A stretch of DNA of 64,000 nt, from the NCBI RefSeq assembly GCF_002127325.2, contig NC_035440.2:78993880-79057879 (forward strand), given 5' to 3'. The stretch's first letter is position 1; each line of letters opens with the position of its first letter. Below, in pieces: positions 44,086 through 53,497 of the stretch. Below the pieces are notes generated by a model. That model did not search any database, was not told where the DNA came from, and saw only the letters and a program-made list of their open reading frames with translations. The position numbers and the translations under genes are program-made. The DNA is from Helianthus annuus (taxonomy: Eukaryota; Streptophyta; Magnoliopsida; Asterales; Asteraceae).

Positions 44086-47000
44086 ATGTTAGCACCTTGC
44101 GAAACACAAGCAGGGGTACCTGAGCAGAATTTAGCAGCTACCACTGCTCCTCAGGTATCTGCTGCTGAGCCTACTGCTCTAGGTGATCAAAGCAGCAGAC
44201 CAACTGTTTTGAAACCCACACCTACAAAACCCAAAAAGCTTTACAAAAAGAAAAATCAAAAACCCCCCAATCCAATCAAAACGGCAACTCTGGAGGATGA
44301 GATACCAGAGTTAATGCCTGTGACAACACAAATGTCACAAGAAACCACTGCTGCTTCTTCCTCACAGCAGTTGGTACAAATATCTCAACCCATAACCATA
44401 ACTCCTCCTGCTTCTTCACAAAAAGAACAGGTTGTACACAAAGGGCCACCACATTATGATGCTCTGGATACACTCGTTTCCATCATCCACAGCTCAATGC
44501 CCGGAGCAAATCCACTTTCTACACCCACCATCACATCCTCAATTCCACCAAAAACACAACTGCTGTTGGATGCAATTGATTTGAACCAGGCATTACTCAG
44601 TCCTTCTCAATCACCTGTCAATGAGAATATACCTCAACAAATGACTGAGCCTGCTGTATCAATCTTTGCTAACCCACCAACACAACCTGATGAGGTTACA
44701 CCCATTGAGTTACAAGTAACTCTTTGTGGTAATCCAAGTGAAGCAGCCACTACAACTGTTGAACCCACTGGTTTACAGTTGGACAGTGGTTACATCAATA
44801 AGACTTCCTTGGAGGCAATTCCTTTTATAGCACCTCTGCCAACCACCAGTGGATTTATTTATCCTACTGGCAACATCAAAAGGTTGTCAAGTGTTGAAGG
44901 AAGAAGACCCCAGTACCAAGAAAAAGGGGCATCAGTGGTTAATGTTTGGAGTAAACTCCCTACTTCAACCACTGATAAAACCACTGTTAGTGGGAAATCA
45001 GATGAGCCCATTAAATTGGGTGATGATTTAAAGTACCAGAAATTGACGGCTCGTGTTGAAAAACTTGATAACTCTGTTGCAGAACTCAAAGATATGCTCC
45101 AACAGTTGTTACAGGTACAAAAGATACAATCCACTGCTGTTCCACCTCAAGCACCTGCTCTCCAACAGGCACCTGCTACAAATGAGCTCTGGAATCTATT
45201 TCAACCTTTTCTCCATCATCAAGCACAAATAGCAGATCAGCAACATGAAAAACATGTTCAAGAGCTGAGAAATGCTATGGAGTCTAGCTTCAAAGACACT
45301 CAGGCTGATCGAAAGGCTCTCAAAACTCAGATCCTGCACAACTCTGGCACTGTTCCTCCACCAGTATTCTTCATTGATCAACTCCCCGAAGATAATGCCA
45401 AAAAGGGGGAGAAAATTCAGGAGTGGGGAAGGAAAGGAATAACAGATGGTCTCTACCTTGCACCAGAAAATTCAAATATGACCAAACAGATTCCTTTGCC
45501 AGATGGGAGTAAGAAAATTGATGTGACCACAGATGCACTTGCAGAAGCACTTGCATGTGTGAAAAGGGATAGAGAGGCCAAAAAGAAAGCCAGGGTGGAT
45601 TATCCGGATCAGGGTACTTCAGGGTCAAGAGATGATGAAAATCTTATTGATGAAAAGAAGAAGCCTACTAGAAAAGTAAGGCTACCCAAATCCATTCCGG
45701 TCAGACGTTCAAAGTCTGCTCAAAAACCACCACCTAAAACAACTATTGTAACTCCTGTTGTATCAACTGCTGTTGGTACTTCAGTTGTTTCAACATCTGC
45801 TCCCACTTCAACACACACCACCTCAACACATACTACATCCACTGCTTTACCACCATTACCACCAAAATCAAAATCACCTCCTGTCAAAAGGCAGAAGACA
45901 GCAGTTGTTATAACTTCTGCTGTAAAGACAACACTGGTTGGAACACCAGTTGTTTCAACAGCTGTTAGTCTATCACCCACCACTGCCACTACAACCACCT
46001 TTCCATCCAAAACATCATCAGTCCCTCCTCAAATAAAGAGGAGAAGGCTAATTCCTAAAGATGATGTCACTGCACCATCCCAAACATCTTCAAAACCTTT
46101 TGCTCTTGTCAATATACCAAAACCAGTCCCACTCTCTTCTGTTCCAATGCACAAGCCCTTACCTCCTGCAGGTGTTCAATTTCCTCTTGAACTAGAAGCT
46201 GTTAGAGAAGAAATAAAATCTTTCTATACTGAGGATGACCCTGCCAAAAGGAGTTTTCCTTCAATCAAAGGATATCCCAGGCCCAAAAATATTGAAGAAT
46301 ATTTGAAGATAAAGGCCAAGCAAGCAGAGGATATCTCGAAAAGAAACACACAAGGGAAATCTGACAAAGAAGTATCAAGATACTACCAATATCTGCTTAC
46401 AAAAGTCAGTTCCCTAGAACGTTTTGCAAAGAATGTCAGTCAACAAATTTCAGAAAGAGCAGCTGAAACTTTGAAGAAAGACTACATTGAAAGCATTATG
46501 TTTCACAAAAGATACAAAGGAGAAAGACACATGTACAAAGAGTGGACTGTTCCTGAGCTTGAAGTTGAAGCTGCAAGAATTCAAGACATAATAAAAAGAA
46601 AAGTCACTCACACTCCTCCTGATTGGGCAAAGTTCAGAAAGAATATACCTGATAAGCAAATGGAACTGAAGAGAATGAAAGAAGAACTGGTTGCTGCTGA
46701 TTTTGGTACAAAAAGACAAATTGCTAGATGGAAAGAAGATGTGGTCAGGTCAACCTACAAAAGGTTGGAGGAATTAAGAAAGAAAGATCCAAAAATTCCT
46801 CAAAAACCTGACTATCCTGAAGCAGCGGTTTCAAAAAGACCAACAAAGCTGCACATCAGGAGAGCCACTGCTCCATCTGGCAATGCCATCTACAAAAGAA
46901 GGAAACAAAGCCAGTTAGGAGCTGAAACTGTTCAAGAAATCCTTACTGGAAATGCCATTGTAAAAGAAGGCTTGTTAAGAACGTTAAAAGAAGAACTTGA

Positions 47001-47325
47001 ACAGGAAAACTCTGCTACCACTGCTCAGCCAGTGATGAACAGGCCATCCTCACCAAATACTTCTGCAAATAAGCATCTCCCAAGAAACCCACCAGGCTCA
47101 AAAATACAAAAGTGGGCAACTGACAAACAGACCTGCGTATTGACTTTGCTCAGGTCTGGTGGAGAAGTGGAGAAAATATCAAGGGAACAAGCTCTTGGCC
47201 TGAGACTTGAAGATTTGCAGGATCTCCTTGATCTTCCACTTAGCAGGGATGATGAAGATACAGATGCCCTTGACTTTGAATTACAATTTAAAGGTCAGAT
47301 AAGGGAGCTGTTAATGAGGCAATAA
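44086..47325 (+). CDS. E5 third ORF, long C-terminal part
   Basis: 1079 codons without a break, same frame as 43318-44085. The first half is low complexity: Pro, Thr, Ser and Gln with TTAP, STHTTSTHTT and PPLPPKSKSP runs. There is a coiled coil near 45040-45120 (VEKLDNSVAELKDMLQQLL) and basic patches that could be nuclear signals (PVKRQKT, IKRRRLIP). The second half (46180-46900) is charged and helical (EEIKSFYTEDDPAKRSF, FAKNVSQQISERAAETLKK, KRMKEELVAADF). The end is acidic (SRDDEDTDALDFE). No transmembrane segment, no enzyme motif known to me. Intact over 3.2 kb in a copy whose gag and pol are broken. Confidence 0.72.
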   Translation: MLAPCETQAGVPEQNLAATTAPQVSAAEPTALGDQSSRPTVLKPTPTKPKKLYKKKNQKPPNPIKTATLEDEIPELMPVTTQMSQETTAASSSQQLVQISQPITITPPASSQKEQVVHKGPPHYDALDTLVSIIHSSMPGANPLSTPTITSSIPPKTQLLLDAIDLNQALLSPSQSPVNENIPQQMTEPAVSIFANPPTQPDEVTPIELQVTLCGNPSEAATTTVEPTGLQLDSGYINKTSLEAIPFIAPLPTTSGFIYPTGNIKRLSSVEGRRPQYQEKGASVVNVWSKLPTSTTDKTTVSGKSDEPIKLGDDLKYQKLTARVEKLDNSVAELKDMLQQLLQVQKIQSTAVPPQAPALQQAPATNELWNLFQPFLHHQAQIADQQHEKHVQELRNAMESSFKDTQADRKALKTQILHNSGTVPPPVFFIDQLPEDNAKKGEKIQEWGRKGITDGLYLAPENSNMTKQIPLPDGSKKIDVTTDALAEALACVKRDREAKKKARVDYPDQGTSGSRDDENLIDEKKKPTRKVRLPKSIPVRRSKSAQKPPPKTTIVTPVVSTAVGTSVVSTSAPTSTHTTSTHTTSTALPPLPPKSKSPPVKRQKTAVVITSAVKTTLVGTPVVSTAVSLSPTTATTTTFPSKTSSVPPQIKRRRLIPKDDVTAPSQTSSKPFALVNIPKPVPLSSVPMHKPLPPAGVQFPLELEAVREEIKSFYTEDDPAKRSFPSIKGYPRPKNIEEYLKIKAKQAEDISKRNTQGKSDKEVSRYYQYLLTKVSSLERFAKNVSQQISERAAETLKKDYIESIMFHKRYKGERHMYKEWTVPELEVEAARIQDIIKRKVTHTPPDWAKFRKNIPDKQMELKRMKEELVAADFGTKRQIARWKEDVVRSTYKRLEELRKKDPKIPQKPDYPEAAVSKRPTKLHIRRATAPSGNAIYKRRKQSQLGAETVQEILTGNAIVKEGLLRTLKEELEQENSATTAQPVMNRPSSPNTSANKHLPRNPPGSKIQKWATDKQTCVLTLLRSGGEVEKISREQALGLRLEDLQDLLDLPLSRDDEDTDALDFELQFKGQIRELLMRQ

Positions 47326-47376
47326 AATGTCCACAAATAATGAAGGGTTTTGGCATTATCTGTCCCATGGGGAGAT
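47326..47376 (+). other. E5 3' UTR and polypurine tract
   Basis: Ends CCCATGGGGAGAT directly before the LTR at 47377. Confidence 0.75.
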
Positions 47377-48114
47377 TGTTGGGATTGAACCCTATCAGAG
47401 GAACAGATAATTAAAGCCAAAACTGGATCAGAGCAGTGGATCTTGAATAAGCAGATGTTGATATACAAATCTCTCCCCTTGAAAGTGATTACAACTACTG
47501 ATGACCTCCTATCTGCTGATCTTGCTAAACTGCTGACCCATAACTGCTGCTCAACTAAAGATCTGATGGAAGACTAAAGTCCTACTGATTCAATCTACTG
47601 CCTTGAGTCAAGCACTGCTGATCCGGACAAGTGCTGCTGGGTTCACAGCAGTAGAAGGTTGCAGCAGCTGTTCTAAAGTCTGTTTTGTAATAGAATGTAT
47701 TAACAGTAGTTAACACAAGCAGTGTCTGTATAGATCAGAGGTTAGAGTTTGTTAGGAGGTTAGATGTCACTTTCATGGTGACGTCAGCAAAGATGCTCAG
47801 TAGTTTGCAAGTGCCTATAAATAGTTCAGTACTTGGTACTGTTCTATTAGCTCTTTGCATCATTCGTCTTCTTTGCACGAACAAACTACAGAGCTCTGGC
47901 TGAGGGGGAGTTTGCAATCACTCATCAGTCATTGTAATCGTGTTTGAAATAAATTCAATCTTTCGGTTCATTGTGTAAAGATGTTTGATAAAAGTATTAC
48001 TCTCGTTTGATTGTATGCAAAGTTTGTTTTTATCTTAATTTCCGCTGTACACTCATCCATCTTCATCTTATTTACAAACGTAAAATACAATAAAAAACAA
48101 ACTCAGATCCAATA
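47377..48114 (+). repeat. E5 3' LTR
   Basis: 738 bp like its partner. Its last bases are CCAATA instead of CCAACA. TATA 47816-47823, AATAAA 47948-47953. GTGTT follows at 48115-48119. Confidence 0.95.
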
Positions 48115-49331
48115 GTGTTCTTAACATTTAATCATTCTATCATCTATTAACCACTAAAAATAAGAACAAGATGAAGTTTTAGAGCACTTACTACTAGCAC
48201 AAGTCTAGGGGAGAAACAAGGCGTAAAAGTGGTGGATAAAAGAAAACTAGAGCGGTCCTTGAGCTTCCGAGTGCACCAAACTTGTTTGTATGACCTCTTG
48301 CACCTTTGTGTGTATGAAAAATACTTGAACAAGAGCTTGATGGTGGTGATATGGTGGAGGAAGGTGGCGGCCGTGAATGATGGAGGAGGAAGGAGAGAGT
48401 GTTTGTGTTTGATGGGTGTTGAAGTGAGATGATGATTGTATTATGTGTTTATTTATAAACCATCCTTGTTCTTTAACCATGATATAATGTGTCACTAACT
48501 CACCCAACATATGCAATTAAAATAATCAAAAGAAACAAGAATGGGTCACCCTTGGTGACCGTCGATTGGGGGGGGGGGTTAGGGGGTTGGGTTGTAATGA
48601 AACTAGTTACAATCTAGTTAGTTTTAAAGTGCTTAGTTAGTGTATTGTTATGTGTTATATAATATAAGGTGTGTTAGGGTGTTCGGGGACCCTAACTAGC
48701 TCAGAAAAGTAAAAACAATGTGTTTGGCAATATTTTTATGTTCCAGGTAAAGTCTAGTTGTTCGGTTGGTTATTGATCCGTTAAAGTGCTAAATAAAGCT
48801 TTAAAGTGTCTTTTATATTGTTTTTAGTGACACATTAAATTCCCAACACTTTGGAAAGTGTCTAGGACTATTTTGCCAAGTTTTTGCACTTTACTAGCAT
48901 TGTTAAATGCTGAATTTTGGTATTTAGTGCAGAATTTTGCACTTAAAGTATGTTTTAGGCACTTCCGAGCACTATAACTATCACCTAGTGACGTAGTTTT
49001 ATGGTCCTCACCTCCCTACACTCCCTACTAGTGTAGCATTCTATTCATGGCTCATACTGGCCTCAAAAATATTGTCTGTCTAGGTGCTGGCATTGTCAGC
49101 ATGTTTCTGGGTTATCCGCTCACTGTGCTAACTGTGCTTTTGTGCATCAAGTTTGTCACTAATGTTTGTGTGTATTAAATGGAGTGACAGTAATAAAATG
49201 TGATGCATGAGTGTGTATGTATCAGAAGACAGAAAGTAGTTTAATCATAATTGTAATCAAGCACAGTAATTAAGCACTAATTAAATGTTAATTAATTCGT
49301 ACGGATACCTAGATTTGTGAGGGTTGTCACA
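48115..49331 (-). repeat. E4 5' LTR, proximal segment (with GTGTT duplication)
   Basis: Resumes after E5. TATA on the minus strand 48450-48457, a G run at 48568-48578, and the end GGGTTGTCACA at 49331. It matches 24867-25896 of the other LTR, which lacks about 230 bp present here. Confidence 0.9.
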
Positions 49332-49830
49332 TTGTAGCACCTAGAAGTACGCTTGGATTGGATGAACTTGCAACAAAAATGTGGTGGTAGTGGGAGGGGG
49401 TTTCGGCTGAGTTTATGGAGGAGGGAGAGAGTGAAATGAAGTTTGATGAAGATGATGGAAGGTGTATGTTTCTTATAGTCCATAAGCTCTTTTATCCAAG
49501 GGTTAACATGTCTAAGAAGTACATGACATATCCTACCATATCCCAAGGAGAGATTGCTTAGAGATTTTAGTAAGATTTAAGAAATCTTTGGTGTGTGGGG
49601 GAGGTTAAGTGTAATTGGATGGTAAATAGGTGATTTAGTGGAGGGTGTTAAGTGTATGAATTGTGTTTAATGTGTTGCATGCTTTATGTAATGTGTTTAA
49701 GTGTTCGGGGACCATGACTAGCTCAGAATAAGTGAAACAATGTTTCTGATAATATTTTGGTGTTCCGGGTAATGTCCGGTTGTTCGGTTTGACACTGTTC
49801 TGTTAAAGTGCTTAATTAATCCGTAAGGTG

Positions 49831-49880
<50 letters not shown>

Positions 49881-50081
49881 CACATTTTTAATTCTCAACA
49901 CTCAGGAAAGCATACCAGACTATTTAGTAATTTTTTTTCTGTACACTACTAGTATGTTAGCAAGAACATGTAAGTATAACACAGTAATCAGAAAGCAGTT
50001 AAATGATTCGGCACAGTCATCAAGCACTTTAATTATCACTAATAAATTGTACGGATACATGGAATTATGAGGGTTGTCACA
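49332..50081 (-). mobile_element. E6: LTR fragment of an E4-related gypsy element
   Basis: From about 49680 it parallels the E4 LTR (GTGTTCGGGGACCATGACTA, GTCCGGTTGTTCGGTT, TACGGATAC, then the end GGTTGTCACA at 50081) but is clearly diverged. It is cut on the left by E4 and on the right abuts E7 coding DNA, so it had probably inserted in E7. It contains an (AT)22 tract at 49833-49876. No gene. Confidence 0.7.
49833..49876. repeat. (AT)22 microsatellite
   Basis: Pure AT dinucleotides in E6. Confidence 0.96.
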
Positions 50082-51013
50082 GCACGTGATCGATAAAAGA
50101 GCTCTGCTGATAACAGACGCAAGCCGTTAGAGTTTCAAGTAAGAGACAAAGTATTGATAAAATTCTCTCCTTATAAAGGAGTGGTAAGATTCATCATGAG
50201 GGGAAAGCTAAGTCCCAGGTATGTTGGACCTTTTGAGATTATTAGAAGAATAGGACCTGTAGCCTATCAGCTACAACTGCCAGAGGAAATGGCAGGAATA
50301 CATGATGTATTTCATGTATCTAATCTCAAGAAATGCTTAGCTAAGGAATCACTGGTAGTACCTCTTAAGGATATAGAGGTAAATGAACAACTTAAATTTG
50401 TAGAGAGGCCTCTACAAATTGAAGACAGTGTAGGATCATTGTCGGACCCAATTGAGTCGGTCAGAGGCGTTCTATACACTATGAAAGGCTGAAACAGACA
50501 TAATGCATCATATTCAGCAAGATCTTCACTTAAACTGTCGTTTGTATTAATCTGGAACACAATTACAGCAAGACGACACTTCGACAGAGCTTCGCCGTCG
50601 AAAAATCTCAAACTAATTCCGTACCAAATGATACGGAAATACAGCTATATATAGACAAGATTATTCCGCATGAACAGACTCATGCGGAATCACATTTCAC
50701 ACGAAATTACATTTACACACGGAATTAAGTAATTCCGTACGGAATTACTACATGATTTCTTCGTGCGGAATTAGGCAGTTTCATGCGAAATTAACATTCT
50801 ACTTCATTTCTCGAACTTCGTGCCACGAGCAATGCAAGACTCGATACAAGACGAAGTCGACAGATGTATGCACCAATAGACAGGAAAGTCAAAAACCTTA
50901 AGCATAAGAGATTAGTTCTCGTCAAAGTGAAATGGGACTCTAAAAGAAGACCAGAGTACACATGGGAGCTTGAATCAGAAATGCAAAGGAAATATCCACA
51001 CCTATTCCAGTAG
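50082..51013 (+). pseudogene. E7 pol C-terminus: integrase tail and chromodomain, split by solo LTR E8
   Basis: Plus-strand gypsy sequence. 50082-50428 encodes [39 protein letters not shown] and [20 protein letters not shown], with an in-frame TAA at 50094-50096. After E8 and its duplicated GACAG the frame resumes exactly and gives the chromodomain (KWDSKRRPEYTWELESEMQ, then a PHLFQ end) to TAG 51011-51013. Everything upstream of the integrase tail is missing. It is the only plus-strand gypsy remnant here. Confidence 0.87.
50429..50878 (-). mobile_element. E8: solo copia LTR in the E7 chromodomain
   Basis: 450 bp flanked by GACAG (50424-50428 and 50879-50883). On the minus strand it starts TATTGGTGCATACATCTG, where TGTTGG would be expected, and ends GACAATGATCCTACA. 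TCTATATATAGC at about 50647-50658 is its TATA. No coding, no second LTR, so it is a solo LTR left by LTR-LTR recombination. Removing it and one duplication restores the E7 reading frame, which confirms the ends. Confidence 0.88.
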
Positions 51014-51049
51014 ATCTCGAGGACGAGCTCTAAAACAAGGTGGGGAGGA
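51014..51049 (+). other. E7 polypurine tract
   Basis: AAAACAAGGTGGGGAGGA directly before the LTR. Confidence 0.7.
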
Positions 51050-51720
51050 TATAACAACCCTCCTGAAATTTTTTCGACACCTTAAAATATATTAAAATAT
51101 CCCAATATGTCTTAAAATATACCCCATACGTGAAAACGGACCGTGAATACCTTAATTTTTATTAAAATAAATTAAAAACAAATTATTTGAATCTGTCGCG
51201 GCCCGCGACAGACTATGTCTGATCGTACGCGGGCCGCGAGCGCCTGGACAAGCGGCCGCACCCTGAGCCACCACGTGTCCTCACGCGTGTCGACCCTACC
51301 TCGTGACCGGGCAAGGCTACACCCTAGACCACCTATGTCATGGGCCGTGAAGGCCCTGCCTTCCTACGTCGCGGGACGCGACGGACTCGCTGATCAGCCC
51401 TATAAATTGCTTTGCTCAGCCTTCATTCCAATTCGTTCAGTCTTTTCTTTTCTCTCTCAATTTCTACGTAGTGTACACTATACTCGGGTATAATACCCCC
51501 TAAATAAAGAGGTCCTGCTCCGTTGTAAGTATTATAACCCCTGGATACGTATTAGATACGCTGCCCGATTGATCTAGGGTTCCGTAACGGCTGTCATGGT
51601 TCTGCCTGATGTAGTCGTTGGAATGTTGTCTCGGGGAGGGTATTACTAATGTTAAAATGGGTTATTATAGTAACACGTGTGCATTTGTGTAATTTATAGA
51701 TAATCTCCAGGAAACCCTTA
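51050..51720 (+). mobile_element. E7 3' LTR (distal end not located)
   Basis: Begins TATAACAACCCTCC after the polypurine tract. A near-perfect GC palindrome lies at 51193-51211 and a TATA box CCTATAAATTG near 51401. The end given is approximate; I found no closing CA with a duplication. Confidence 0.55.
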
Positions 51721-52225
51721 CAGAAAACCTAAAACAGCAATGTGAGTAATCTCCTTTCTGTAAACTGTTTTTACAAAACCTCACACGATTAATTATATAT
51801 TAAGCAGTTATTGAGTATTTGTAAGGATACAATTATCATCGGTATGTTGGGGTTTTGTATACAAAATTTGTTACTGCCTTGCAAGGAGTAACATGACCAC
51901 AAGTCGGGTTGACAGTACCGTGGGTGGTAAACCCAACCACAACCTACCCTTTAAAACCCTCTTGATATTTACGAGGATTAAACGTCACAAATGAAGAGGT
52001 TTTATTGTTTGTCAAGCCTATAGTAGGAGTAAGTTCCAAACCGGGCACAAGCGTTTCCACTTAAACAACTTCGACCGAGTGTTGAGTGACCACTTGTGAG
52101 GTGTGTAAGTTTGTATATAACTGAATGGAATTTTATAAAGTCATGTTATGCCCAAAATAAATAATTTCTCTTAATTTGCGTTTTAAATAAATCATGACGA
52201 ATAAGATTGTAAATAAAATAAAAAC
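51721..52225. other. Unassigned non-coding stretch
   Basis: About 500 bp that could be the rest of the E7 LTR or interior of E9. It contains GGGTTGACAGTACCGTGGGT and AT-rich DNA. No ORF of interest. Confidence 0.3.
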
Positions 52226-52900
52226 AAAATAAAATTAGAACTTGGATTCCCGACACTCTAAAGATAAGCCCAAAACTTGTCTTCTACCTATTCCGTTTGG
52301 TTGTGAAAGCCACGATATAAAATTTTGCTTGAGGACAAGCAAAGATTCAAGTGTGGGGGTATTTGATGTGTGTAAAATACAACATATAAATTATATCAAA
52401 TACGGCGTAAAATCAACCGTTTTTCGGTACTAATGTTCGAAAAAGTGTGTTTCTTTGTTCCTTTTTAATTTACAGGGTAAAAAGAGCTTAAACGCACAAA
52501 AGAAGCAAATTAATAGCAGAAACAAACATAAATACAAAAAAGGAGGATTGACACGACTCGCTAAGCCCCCATCCACATCCAAACCAATAAAATAACAAGA
52601 ACAGAAGCTCTGGCACGGGGTCATACCCACCAGGCATGGGCCGTGCCCAGTCAAGATTCTATGCAGGAGAAAAGACAACAGCAAAAGACAAACCAGACAA
52701 AGAAACATGGGGCCGTGCTAACGCAACACGAGGCATGGTCAACTCTAAGATTCGCAGAATCTGAGATAGTATAGCAAGTACAATTTCCACGGGCCGTGCC
52801 GTTGACACACGGGGCCGTGTTAGAATAAGATCTGACACTGCAGTTAATGAGGAAGAGAGAGACGGAAGGCCATGGGGCCGTGTGAACTGTCTGACTTCAG

Positions 52901-52910
52901 CTATAAATAG
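52901..52910 (+). promoter_or_regulatory. TATA box of the E9 LTR
   Basis: GCTATAAATAGGGGTG, about 540 bp after the LTR start. Confidence 0.6.
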
Positions 52911-53054
52911 GGGTGCTTGGTTTCATTCCAATCCATCCCTTGGCAAACCATTTCTCCCACACTTGCCACCACTCCACCACCACTACAACACTACCACTCA
53001 CCCCTATCATCCATCTTCCATCATTTAGAGTGTGTAGTAGTCTCGGGATCCAAG

Positions 53055-53497
53055 TGAGATTCCAGGATCCGGCGAGTTTGACGGAGCTTTGGTCCCGAAA
53101 TGATCAGTTCGGTGATAAGAAATGAGTAGAAGATAGAAACGACACCGAGCAATCACTTATAATCTGGTCTCTATTGATAATCCAAACGTTACAGCGCTGT
53201 GAGACCAGTTTGACAGCATGTCCCCTCTGGGATCCAAAAGCTAGTCCAACTCAAGACCCAAAGCTCCTATATATAGGACTCATGGCTTCTTACGATGCTG
53301 CATCTGTGCCTTCGTACGAAGCTGCTTGGTCTTGACACTCCAAGTACGAACCTACTAATCAGTCCCTTCGTACGAAGGTGCTGTTACATTACAAAACCTT
53401 GGTTTCGTACTGGATTTCACTCTATTATATACAATATTCAACACACGCTCTATCTAGCTATTCACAAAATGGCAGACATATGAAATATGCACCAATA
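53055..53497 (-). mobile_element. E10: solo copia LTR in the E9 LTR
   Basis: 443 bp flanked by CCAAG (53050-53054, 53498-53502). On the minus strand it starts TATTGGTGCATATTTC and ends GGATCCTGGAATCTCA. It is related to the copia LTR at 55359-55781 (shared TATACAATATTCAACACACG and GCATTTCCCCTCTGGGA-type blocks). TATA-like TCCTATATATAGGA near 53266. Includes the inverted words TTCGTACGAAG. Confidence 0.87.

Larger units (their letters stand above)
35402..48114 (+). mobile_element. E5: Ty1/Copia retrotransposon with third ORF (Sirevirus/Maximus-like)
   Basis: 12.7-kb plus-strand copia element inside the E4 LTR, with GTGTT duplications. Two 738-bp LTRs differ at about 11 positions by eye (1.5 percent). 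Order: LTR, primer site, gag, protease, integrase, RT, RNase H (the copia order), then a 4-kb third ORF before the polypurine tract CATGGGGAGAT. An ORF after pol is typical of Sireviruses (SIRE1/Maximus). Gag and pol carry at least six breaks and the third ORF one, so the copy is not autonomous. Confidence 0.92.
23256..49331 (-). mobile_element. E4: Ty3/Gypsy chromovirus with extra 5' ORF, host of E5
   Basis: Minus-strand LTR element. Low-coordinate LTR 23256-25896 (its outer end is lost), interior 25897-33097, high-coordinate LTR 33098-35401 plus 48120-49331 interrupted by E5. The interior reads, in transcription order: primer site, 11 tandem hairpins, an acidic ORF, gag with a probable intron, protease, RT, RNase H, integrase, chromodomain, polypurine tract. 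About seven lesions break the coding frames. The chromodomain ([15 protein letters not shown]) and overall plan suggest the Tekay/Del lineage (inferred). E5 duplicated GTGTT in its LTR. No E4 duplication can be checked because the left end is deleted. Confidence 0.9.

Noticed and set aside
42783..47325. Third ORF of E5 as a host gene captured by the element
   Set aside because: Similar ORFs sit at the same place in many plant Sirevirus-like elements, so it belongs to the element.
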